DNA from: Heterostelium multicystogenum
Taxonomy: Eukaryota > Evosea > Eumycetozoa > Acytosteliales > Acytosteliaceae
Direction of reading: 5' to 3'
DNA: 30,779 nucleotides
Assembly (NCBI GenBank): GCA_003667245.1
Contig: RCNN01000335.1
Coordinates: 1 to 30,779, forward strand
A program made the translations under genes and the position numbers. Each line of letters starts with the position of its first letter. The stretch's first letter is position 1. The notes beneath the pieces are model-generated. The model made no database searches. It worked only from the letters and a program-made list of their open reading frames with translations, and was not told where the DNA came from. Shown here in pieces: positions 10,101-19,617 of this stretch.

Positions 10101-13100
10101 GATTCTCTCATAGGTATTTCTTGTGACAAGACGGTAAACTTTGACCATTTTATCTTGACCAATACGATGGCAACGTGCTTGAGCTTGAAGATCGTTTTGA
10201 GGGTTCCAATCACTGTCGAAAATGATTACAGTGTCGGCAGCGGTAAGATTGATACCCATACCACCAGCTCTAGTACAGAGAAGGAAAACAAAACGATCTG
10301 AATCTGGTGCACTGAAACGGTCGATGGCAGCTTGACGATCCTCTGCCTTGATTGAACCATCAATTCTCTCATGGAGATAGCCTCTGAATGTGAGATAGTC
10401 ATCGAGAATATCTAGGACACTAACCATTTGAGAGAAAATGAGAACTTTGTGATTTCCTGCTTTAAGCTTGGGTAATAGCTTGTCGATAAGCACAAGTTTA
10501 CCAGATGCCTGAATGAGCTTATGATAGATAGCATCAGAGTTCTTCTGGAGCATCGATGTCTCAGAGTCTTCTGCACCTTTGATAAGGTATGGGTGATTAC
10601 AACACTTTCTAAGCTCCATCATGATGTTGAGAAGCGATGGTCCATTACCCTTACCACCCTTTCTAAGGAAAGAAAAGTTCTTCTCGTAGATAGCACGGTA
10701 GTATTTCTTTTGAATAGTGGTCAGTTCGACTTCGACAATGGTCTCTTCTTTGGGAGCAATCGATTTCTCAAACGTTTTCTTTCATTCTTCTCAAAAGATA
10801 TGGACGCAAAACCTCTTGTAGCTTGGTTACTTGCTCTGCTTGTTTAAGATCACCAAATTCCTCGAGGAATTCATCGAGATGTGCAAACTTTTCTGGCTCC
10901 ATAAAATTGAGGAGTGACCATAACTCTTGTGTATTGTTTTGTAGAGGAGTACCAGTGAGAAGCAAAAGATGATCGTATTTGTAGGTACGGAGTTCAGTTG
11001 TCAATTTACATGATTTGTTCTTAAGACGATGTGCTTCGTCAATTCACCAAATATCGCCAGTGAATCTTTGATAGCTGAGCACGATCACTGATGATCATTT
11101 CATAGGTTGTAATCAAAGTGTTGAACTTGGTTACGTTGGTTGAACGGCCCTTACTGTCCTTATAGAAAAATTCATAATCACGGATTGTTGGACGTGCCTG
11201 TCCATGGTCGTGGTACACCAAGACTTTCTGGTCGGTCCAGCTCTCAAACTCACGCTTCCAGTGTGGAATAGTAGTGAGTGGGGCAACACATAAGAAAGGA
11301 CCACGGATACCCTGTGTCTTGCGCAGTGTCTCTATAATAGATACCGATTGTACTGTCTTACCAAGACCCATTTCGTCTCCGAGAATGGAGTTACGCTTTT
11401 TGATACCAACAGAACGATAACCAATTCAAACCTTGGAGTTGGTAGGGACGCAGCTGACGTCCTTTCTTGAAATATTCGGACTGGCTGTGAACTCCTTCCA
11501 TCCTGATGCAGCTGGACGTGGGGAATCGTCAGCTCTGCACCAGTCGGCATTTTAATAAAATCTGCATAGGCAGCAATGGCAGCTTCATCTTTTATATCCG
11601 ATGCCAACTCCCAAGTGCAATTCAAATAGCTTTGTGCTTTCCACTTTATAAAATACTCTGGCTCGTTGTCAGAGTTGATACGCTCATCGAGAATCTTCTC
11701 GATTTCATCATTTCCTTATAGTCATCCTTAGGAGGACGCTTTGGGGTGGCATCTGCATCTTTGTTACCATTAGTTTGCTGGAATCGCTGCAGTCTTGCCT
11801 TTCCACTTCTTGTCTGAATCAATTGGTTGGTATCGACCCAGCTGCAATGAAGATAGGATAGACCCTTCCACTTGACCAAAACCTGATCCATTTGGTTGTG
11901 AGGATCTTCACCCTCCATTCTACTATCTAAAACCTTTTCCACAGTGAACTCTTGTTGTAAACGTTCATCGATACCGATATTCTTTAAATTCAACTCGCTA
12001 CCAGATCCTTCCTCATCCGACTCTGAATTCTCTGACTCGGATTGCTCTGATTCCGATAGTTCTGACTGCTCTGATTCTGACTCTGAAACAGCTTTTTTCT
12101 TTAGTCTGGTGAGTTGCTGTTTAGGTTGTGATGCTTGTTTCTTTGTTGATGGTGCTGGAGTATTCTTCTTCTTAACTACTCTTCTGTCGTCATCCGATGA
12201 TTCTATATCGATTTCTGAATCATCGTCCTCCTCATCAAACTCATCCTCCGACGAAGAAATTATCTTTTTCTTTGTTGTCTGTGGTCTGCCTCTTGTTGTA
12301 GTCGTTGGTTTGGAAGTAGTCTGTTGTTTTGGTGGTCTACCTCTAGTCTTGGCTGGTATCGTACTTTTCATATTTTTAGTCGATTTCTTTAATTTTTCAT
12401 CCTCTTCAGACGCACTGGACTCTGCATCAGAATCCGACTCTATATCAATCTCATCGTCACTGTCCACTTTGGCAAGGGTATTGGTCGGCTTGACAACTCT
12501 TCTTGCGTTGCTAGTCAGCAGCTCCTCTTCACCCTTCCACAGTCCAAGTGAATTTGTCTTTTTTCCTTTTTTCTGTGCCTGTGGCTCCTATATCATCAAA
12601 TTCACATACCAAATCAATCCAATCAAGGTGTAACAGTATTACCAATATTGTTAGTACCAATAATTTGGAATTTTTCAAATTTTCGCGCAATTTCCATATT
12701 TGCTAGATTTATTTTATAGTGGTGTGTGGATAAAAGGTGTGGGTGTGGGGTTGTTGAGATCTATTTTTCATTTCATAAAAGCGCAGAAAACGATGAGTGG
12801 GTTTGTTCAGTCACCTAACTCTTTACAATACAATAAATGGACTTTACTTTATGTATCTAAAGTAAATACATTTGACAAAAAAAGAAAAACAACAACAAAA
12901 CCCAACAACAAAAAAAAAAAAAAATAAAAAAATAACCAAAAAAAAAACGTACACATAAATAAACTAGAAATCAACAACAACAATAACAATAATTCGTATT
13001 AATTATACGATAATATTCTTATGGGGATATTATTGTGTTAGGTTTGTTGGTCAGAGTTGGCTGGCTGGTTGACGAACCATATTATTGATATTAGGTTTTT

Positions 13101-13296
13101 GAGTAGACATATCAACCATATTTCCCAATGTTGTGATATGATACATGAATGAGTGCTATTTATCTTAGAAGAAAGGATGGATGCATGAAAGAATAGATAA
13201 TAGATAGATTTTGAGATTCTATATGGAATAAAAGTTGCGCGCCTTTGTATCTTCGTCAAAGTGAGTACTTACATCTTCAATATCCACTGGAGGCAT
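7176..13296 (-). CDS. CHD-type chromatin remodeller, subfamily III (CHD6-9/Kismet-like), frame-broken
   Basis: An ATP-dependent nucleosome remodeller of about 1790 residues. Exons: 13296-13273 (MPPVDIED), 12587-9952 and 9892-7176; introns of 685 nt (both junctions phase 0) and 59 nt. Order: acidic Ser/Glu-rich N-terminus with two AT-hook-like RGRP cores (about 12350-12285); chromodomains at about 11950-11760 ([16 protein letters not shown]) and 11715-11600 ([16 protein letters not shown]); SNF2 ATPase with GDEMGLGKT (about 11350) and DEAH (about 11035), then [16 protein letters not shown] and QARCHRIGQ; a DDPNFW-like element (NDPNFWDKF, about 9720); SANT/SLIDE-like region about 9570-8600; Ser-rich tail. 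[36 protein letters not shown] and NDPNFW match CHD7-type proteins better than CHD1 or CHD4. D. discoideum ChdC is a candidate orthologue. About ten single-base shifts interrupt it, at 11712, 11531, 11493, 11399, 11043, 10771, 9721, 8781 and 7602 among others. Confidence 0.94.
12681..12688. promoter_or_regulatory. TTTCGCGC motif, E2F-like
   Basis: Exact TTTCGCGC, one of the canonical E2F/DP sequences (TTTSSCGC), within the first intron of the CHD gene and surrounded by A/T-only sequence. Function is inferred only from the motif. Confidence 0.3.
13235..13243. promoter_or_regulatory. TTGCGCGCC GC-core motif near the CHD start
   Basis: A 9-bp GC-core element 30 bp inside the first intron of the CHD gene, similar to the 5576-5587 palindrome (TTGGCGCGCC). 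In DNA this AT-rich such GC cores are rare. Role unknown. Confidence 0.25.
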
Positions 13297-13363
13297 GTTT
13301 ATAAGTTGCTTTTAAAGTACTAGTTTGACTTTAAAGTTAATCGGATAAATTTAAAGTTGTTCT

Positions 13364-13613
13364 CCAAACTAAATTTGAATGATTATTGAATATATAGATA
13401 ATACTGTCACTTGTTTGTTCTAACTATTTGTTGAATTCACCGCCAAACTAAATACTATGCATATTTGCTTTGACCTATTATGAATGAATGATATCCTCAG
13501 TTGCCACTGTACTGAAACTTTCTTTAGGTGGTTGGTGTTATATTGTAGCTGGTGTCTGTAACTTTAAAATATGTGTATTATACTTAGATGGGCCCGCCGA
13601 GAACCAAACTAAA
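13364..13613. repeat. Three direct copies of CCAAACTAAA upstream of the CHD gene
   Basis: Exact CCAAACTAAA occurs at 13364-13373, 13443-13452 and 13604-13613, all in the same orientation and 70-320 bp upstream of the CHD start codon. The spacing (79 and 161 bp) is close to 1:2. Next to the third copy lies an unusually GC-rich patch, GGGCCCGCCGAGAACC (13590-13605). Candidate promoter elements. Confidence 0.4.
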
Positions 13614-14099
13614 CTTATCTAGATAAATAGGTTTAAGTTGTATTTGTTTATGGTTCAAACAAAGAGTAATGTTATGTTGAATAATGATAATTTAATATTG
13701 GTATTGGAAATTCTATGATTTGCAAATTTACTGTCTACAACTCTAAAATTGGACTGGCACTGACACAAAGACAAATAATAACAATAACAAAAAAACAACA
13801 CTAATATATAATTATTATTATTATTAATATTAATATTATTATTATATTATTTGTTTTTTGAGAATCGATGATATCGTTTTGAACAAAACAAACAATAAAC
13901 AAAAATAAAATAAACAAAAAACAAAAAAATAATTCTAAAAAATTTTATTTATTTTCATTTCATTTGTTTTTTTTTTTTTGCTTTTTGTAAGTTGTTTCTT
14001 CAAACTAATAAATACAAATAAAATACTATCTATCTATTTATCTATCTTGAAATATCTTATATATCTACTATTACATTATATTACTATTATAGTTGTTGG

Positions 14100-15005
14100 A
14101 AATTTTAAGGATTGATCAAAATTTAGGTTTACCATGTTTTTCAAGACTTGGTTTATCAGGAATTTCCTGGATTGCCATTGAAAGATTTCATTCAGTTGAA
14201 ATAAAAGATTCATGATGAATGATGGTTTAATTTAAAAAATTAGATATAAATCATAATATTTTGATTTAGATGATATAAATAATGTATTTTCATTTATTTT
14301 TAAATTAATTGTTATAAATCAAATTTTCAAAAATATCATTCACGATGAATAAAACTCAAAATAAAAAAATAGAATTAAAATAATATTAAGTGGGTCAAAT
14401 GAATGGAATCAGATGAAAATCCAAATTTAAGAGTAATTATAATAATAAATTATTAAAGATTATTTAATATCAGATAGTTAAATACTACTTTAAATTTATA
14501 ACTCAACATTCTAAAGAATAATGATTTTTTTAAAGAGTTGTAAATTAATAATTACTTATCTGGTATACATTAGGATAGTATTATAATGTCAGTTGAAAAA
14601 GAAAGTTATAGAACTTTCAAAGATGTACCACGAAAGAGGAATTTCACAGGAACATACCAAATAGAAATAATCATTGAGTTTCAGTTGTAATTCAATATAC
14701 AAACCATCGAGCTACAATTTATTTATAAATACAAAATCTTAGATTAAAAGCTTCTGACTTGAAAATCAACAAATAGAATCCATATGGTTAGGTTCTTTAG
14801 AAAAAGATGATAATGTTGTTTGTCGAACAAAACAAACATATAAACATCTGTTGAAATAATAATATTGATCAACGTCCAGTAATAATTACTAATAATGTCA
14901 AATGAATGATTCTAACTTTTAAAGAAATAATGATGATAGTGGCATTATCATTTCATTTGAATATTGAAACAACTAACCGAAAGATAGGTTCACAAAATGT
15001 AGTTT
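14100..15005 (+). pseudogene. Possible decayed coding sequence, family unknown
   Basis: Short plus-strand stretches read like protein but in changing frames: NLGLPCFSRLGLSGISWIAI (from about 14122), MSVEKESYRTFKDVPRKRNF (from 14587), ESIWLGSLEKDDNVVCRTKQ (from about 14777) and NIDQRPVIITNNVK (from about 14862). Stops and shifts separate them. Unlike the conserved genes, no simple single-base changes rejoin them. They could be a gene or mobile-element remnant, or chance in A/T-rich DNA. No family identified. Confidence 0.22.
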
Positions 15006-15465
15006 GATTTAGTCTTGTTAATATTAATATTAATTGGGAGTCGCGTATTCTCCTTCGAATTCGAGTTAATCTTTCTAAAGAAACCTAGCAAAAGAATCAA
15101 CGTTTGCCAAAGCCATAAGTATTGGAATGCCATTTTCTATCTGGAGATGCAATACCAAAAGAGGGCAAAAATCAAGATTTTTATTGCCTTAAATTTCTTC
15201 TTGAAGTTGGTACTAGTTTTGTGTGGTGGGGGTTTTCAAATGTCAAATAATAAATTTGATGTATTTGGACATGTTCTGTTGTTGCGAGATAGACCACCCA
15301 CCACAACCACACAAAGCCAAAGACTATCATTTCTCCACTTCTTGTGATATTGTTTTTAGCTCGGTTGTTGTGTTGTTGTTGTTGTTGTTTGTGTTGTTAT
15401 TGGACGATTTAACAATGTTAAATTTAAATTTCAGATGATATTCGCAGAGAGTTTAAATAAATTAA

Positions 15466-15559
15466 TTAGTTCATTGCTTTGCCACCATCCATCTCGCTTA
15501 TTTTGAACACGAACTCCTCCTCCTCCTCCTTCGCATTAGCAGCAGATGCATTCGTAGTC
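15466..15559 (-). CDS. Orphan last exon candidate, Glu-rich
   Basis: A minus-strand stretch with clearly higher GC than its surroundings starts after a good acceptor (GATTGAATAG) and encodes TTNASAANAKEEEEEFVFKI, then SEMDGGKAMN and a TAA. The opposite strand is also open over most of this length, which weakens the case. No upstream exon with a start codon could be tied to it between 15570 and 16760. Protein family unknown. If real, it is the 3' end of a small unannotated gene. Confidence 0.3.
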
Positions 15560-15924
15560 CTATTCAATCACACACACACACACATTTTATCTTTATATAT
15601 TTATTATGTTTGAGTTAATAATAGTCTTAAACATATTAGGTGCAAATTACTATTGAATATTATTATTATTATTATGTTATTATGCAATTGGATTGATTGA
15701 TAAAACTGTACCACCACAAAGCAAAAACATCATCAACAATATTTACTTTAAAGGTAAGATATTTGAAAAATAAAATTATAAATTATTATTATTATTTTTT
15801 AACAAAAGGAAATTAAATAATTTAATAATAATAATAATATCATTTCTTTTTTTGTGCAATTTTAATTTATTTAAAACAAAGCATCAGTCAGACTTTCAAT
15901 CAATTAATTAATTAAGCAAAGCTT

Positions 15925-15975
15925 TTCTATTCTATTCTATCTCATTCTATACTATTCAATTCTTTCTATTCTTTT
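15925..15975. repeat. Degenerate TTCTA pentanucleotide repeats
   Basis: TTCTA-like units recur through CTTTTCTATTCTATTCTATC and the following 30 bp, with small variations. A simple-sequence tract in the non-coding region. Confidence 0.5.
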
Positions 15976-16763
15976 GAAATCAATTTGATTTGAACTTATT
16001 GTTATTACTTTAAAGAGGTAATTGATTTATTATTAGTATTATTATTATTATTATTATAATTGTTATTATGTTTGTGTAAAAAGTGATATGTTAATATTGT
16101 TGCAAATGATACCCATAATAAGTAATAATAAATAATAACATTAGCAACAACAATAAAACTTATAATAGTAATATTTGGATAAGATAGGAAAATAATTTAT
16201 GAAGATAAACGAGGTTGTTCGAGATGGATTGATCTAAGAAGTTTGTAAAATTGATTGACATGACATGAAAGTCAAAAATTATAAAAAAAAAAAACAAAAA
16301 CGAAAAACAAAAAAAGTGATTGATTTGATTGATCATTTTTGCTTTGCAAAGTTCATATTATACTTTTTCATTTCAAACATCAAATTAATTAAATTGTTAG
16401 TTTATCAACACACTTGTGTGGTTTTTATCTGTATCTTATCTCATTTATTATATCTATAATAACATATATATATTTGAACTGAAAACGAATAATTACTAAT
16501 TTAATAATTTGATTTATTATTATTATTATTATTCATATAATATTATTATTTTAATAGCTTTAGAGTTAGATTTATTAGTAATAATAGTAGTACTAAAAAC
16601 AAAATAGTAATAGTAGTAGAGATTAGTTAGTTATAGTGGTATTACAGAAGGTTTTATATTTCTAATATACAAATGAATGCCATTAATTGTGAATTGATTG
16701 ATCACTTTCATTGAAATTTTATAAGCCATTAATAATAGTATAGAAAACTCATCTTGTGTAGCA

Positions 16764-18993
16764 ATGAGTCTGTCAGCTGAAGAGTTGAAAGAGCATCTCG
16801 CTTTTAATCATCAGCTTCTTCAGAATTGTACGAATCATACTACACTAGATGTAGAGTTATTAAAGATTTTGGTAAGGTTTATCTTTTTCTTTTTTTATCT
16901 TAAAATTTTAATATTATAAAGCCATCTTTAATAACCTAAACCTAAACACTACTATAACTATAACATTCATCCAATTCAATCCATTAATTAATTATAATCA
17001 AGATTTAATCATTTATAATTTATAAAATGTGGATAATATTGTCCATATATTTATCTGGGGTTTGATAGCCTGGAAATTTCCAGCTATATTCCAGCTTTAT
17101 AAACACAATAATATATATATATATATATTTATATTAGAAGTTCAAAAAGATAAAAAGAGAAAAGTTAGAGTATATTATTAACTGTATGTACTGTAGAGTA
17201 GTAGAATGGTACAATACCATCCGATTTCAACATTGGTTTACCATTCATACCAAAAGTCCATGTTGACTTTGTTTGGCAATTGTGTGGCTACATCCGATCG
17301 ATTGTTAGTAGTCAACTCTGCCCTGAAACTAAAGGAAACATGGTCCTTTGGAAGTGCGATTGCTACAGCCACCTCTGCCGACAGCCACCTCTGCTACTAC
17401 GAGACGGTACACAAGATTCCTGAAGATAGTGTACGCTCGTGGTAAAATCGATTTTGAGAAAGACCTCGACGTAGTTTCTCTAATTGCCATCGACATCATC
17501 ACTTACATCCGATCGAATCCAGTTGGTCGCCGATGCCTGCTCAATGACCAGACTCCTTATGTCTATTCCATTCTTCACAAGATTCTCCAAATTTTCTATC
17601 TCCGCTCCACCACGATTGCGGCCGATCACCCTGCCACCACCAAACAATGCAAGCAATATATTGACTCGATAATTCAACATGTTGTCTTCCAACCGAGAGC
17701 TTGGTTCATTCAATGTCAAAATCATGCGACATTGTCTCACTGGACAACTCAGCACTGCTCCCTACCAAATCATCATCAAACTCCTCAAAATTTTTACCAT
17801 GTTCAACAAGAGTGCCCATTTCATCACTGAATACCTTCGCGTCATCAACTACTTCAGCCAATTGGGTTTACTCTTCTAACATCATATTTGACGACCAGCA
17901 GTATCAACTCCAAGCCACCTCCACTCCTATTATTGATAATACTACAACCAGTACCGCAACCACCTCTTCCTCTATCAACGTCAACAAAGACGAATCGTTC
18001 GATTATGATGCTGCTGCATCTTCCACACCAACACCAAACTCTGAGCTCTTCCTTCAGGGTATATCGCCTACCATCGTGCTATCAAGATTCTACAAATTGG
18101 TCCTCGAGATCATCAATACCTTGCTGTCCCTTGCTGAAGACTCCAGAGCCTATGTTAGCACACTGCTCGATATCTTGGGCAACGACAAAAACATCGTTGA
18201 GCAACGATTCAGTATCAAAAGACATGCACCCATTTTTGGCGAGCATCTCGACATCGAGGCAGTCGAAACCCTTGAAACTGTCCTTTCGATATTCACTCTA
18301 ATTGAAAGTTTGAATTTGAGAAGCAATCCAATCATCGATACACTGGCCAATACACTTCATCCTCATTTAGTGTTTTCATATTTCATGGAGTATATGTGCT
18401 CCTATGACCATACAATGCTTTTGGATCTATTGATTTCATCAGAATCAACTCATTTTCTCTCATATTTCCTCAAGTAAGTTGCTATTACTGAATAATTGCT
18501 GTTCCTAACTTTGTTGTTGATCGGATACTAACATCCATCCATTCATTCATTCATTCTATCTAGATATCTCAATTTTATTATATTGAAGCCTTTTTCGTTA
18601 GATAGGTTTATAAGTAATTTCCAAAGAAACAGAGAATACGATTCATATGAAAATGAAGATGAGACAATGGAAGATGTTGTTGTTGATCACCATCCTCTAC
18701 CATCAAAATCGACTGCCTCAATGAGATCAACTCAACCATCATTCTCATCATTATCACAATCATCTACTTCACCAAACAAAAAGTCAGAACTATCAAGTAG
18801 TGTAGATAGTAATTCATCAAATCTCAGCGGCAATGAAATTGAATACGATTTCTATTTCATTTCAAACTGTATTTCGAAGCTTTATGATTCAATTTCGAAG
18901 TCATACGAAAACAATAGTTTTCCATATAACCCTTCACTTTTATTAACAAGATTGAGAAAGGTACAAGATATTTTTAAAACAATCATTAATTAA
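16764..18993 (+). CDS. Lines-homologue (LINS-type) protein, frame-broken
   Basis: Three exons: 16764-16871, 17197-18473 and 18564-18993, with introns of 325 and 90 nt; the second holds TACTAAC 33 nt before its acceptor. About 600 residues, helical. The best family signal is near the C-terminus: DHTMLLDLLISSESTHFLSY joined across the intron to FLKYLNFIILKPF, like the conserved LLDFLISSE...FLEYF...YLK block of Drosophila Lines and vertebrate LINS1. The final segment (NPSLLLTRLRKVQDIF) also fits the family's C-terminal domain. The molecular function of Lines proteins is poorly known. A Ser/Asn-rich loop lies at about 17930-18040 and another at 18690-18830. Shifts are needed near 17442, 17693 and 17875. 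The family call rests on my recollection of one block. Confidence 0.7.
17070..17083. other. 14-bp perfect palindrome CTGGAAATTTCCAG
   Basis: Lies within the first intron of the Lines-like gene. A third partial copy of the arm (TTCCAGC) follows at 17089-17095. Could be a protein-binding site or chance. Confidence 0.25.
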
Positions 18994-19617
18994 TTAACAA
19001 TATATATAATAACAATAATAACAATTATATTATAATAATAAATAATTAATAACAATAATAATAATAATAAATAACAAAGACTATAAATAAAAAATATAAG
19101 ATGATAATTATAATAATAATAGTAATAAACAATGCTCATCCAACTTCAAAAAATAATTTATATGTATAAAAAAAAGTTTACTTATTTATTCATCTCGATT
19201 AACAACACATGTGTTTATACAATTATTTCCGAAATTAACACAACCATTTTTTAATATTTCAAATCTATTAAAATGAATATCATTCCAATAGACCAATGAA
19301 ATAATAATATTATTAATTAAAATATTCTTAACAGTTAAGCTTTGATATTATATAATACTATATTATAGTGGATATTCTAACAACTGATATTTTATATCTT
19401 TAATACTAATATTTATCTAAAATGAAGACATGAACCAACTATTGTATGTATAATAATTTTTTATTAGTATTAATAAAAATAATAATAATAAAATAATATC
19501 ATTTGATTAGGATTACTAATAATATTTGCACAATTTATTCTTATTAAATCTTAGAAAGGATATTTTTAAAAAGATCAAATATCATTAGAAAAAAGAAAGA
19601 TACTGTGGTGTTTTATT
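18994..19617. other. Intergenic A/T-rich spacer
   Basis: About 620 bp between the tandem Lines-like and FUSC genes. Consists largely of ATA/AAT repeats (19000-19080 and 19480-19495) and A/T runs. It must hold the 3' end of the first gene and the promoter of the second, possibly also an undetected 5' exon of the latter. No RNA gene seen. Confidence 0.5.

Larger units (their letters stand above)
12588..13272 (-). other. Long first intron of the CHD gene
   Basis: Runs from GTAAGTACTC after the 8-codon first exon to GATATAG before GAG-CCA; both ends are phase 0, so the join keeps frame. Much longer than other introns here. It holds an A-rich stretch at 12877-12955, TTTCGCGC at 12681-12688 and TTGCGCGCC at 13235-13243. 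I see no intact exon inside it. Short open frames on both strands at 12700-12927 and 13038-13259 look like chance. Confidence 0.6.
13297..16763. other. 3.5 kb AT-rich region with little coding signal
   Basis: Lies between the divergent CHD and Lines-like genes. 13297-13900 probably holds the CHD promoter. 13800-13990 is nearly pure A/T with TTA/TAT repeats and a T-run. 14100-15005 has short broken coding-like pieces, and 15466-15559 an orphan exon candidate. 15560-16740 holds (CA)n at 15570-15585, TAT/ATT trinucleotide repeats at 15655-15675, 15780-15800, 15820-15840, 16035-16060 and 16515-16535, and TTCTA-type repeats at 15925-15975. No tRNA or other RNA gene was recognised. Confidence 0.5.

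Noticed and set aside
11944..12633. Long Ser-rich plus-strand ORF of 229 residues
   Set aside because: It is the reverse of the acidic Ser/Glu-rich N-terminus of the CHD protein and lacks any feature of its own.
12700..12927. 75-residue plus-strand ORF
   Set aside because: It lies in the CHD first intron, ends in a Lys run made by poly-A, and has no family resemblance.
13038..13259. 73-residue minus-strand ORF
   Set aside because: It has A/T-driven composition and lies just inside the CHD first intron; reading from the exon ATG passes a clear GTAAGT donor instead.
15015..15438. Two overlapping plus-strand ORFs of 110 and 71 residues
   Set aside because: The start is in a TTAATATTAA repeat, there is no ATG at the first codon, and composition and sequence suggest chance; the minus strand is also partly open.
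15570..16540. CRISPR-like or structured repeat array
   Set aside because: The repeats are simple tri- and pentanucleotide tracts without unique spacers, in a eukaryotic context.
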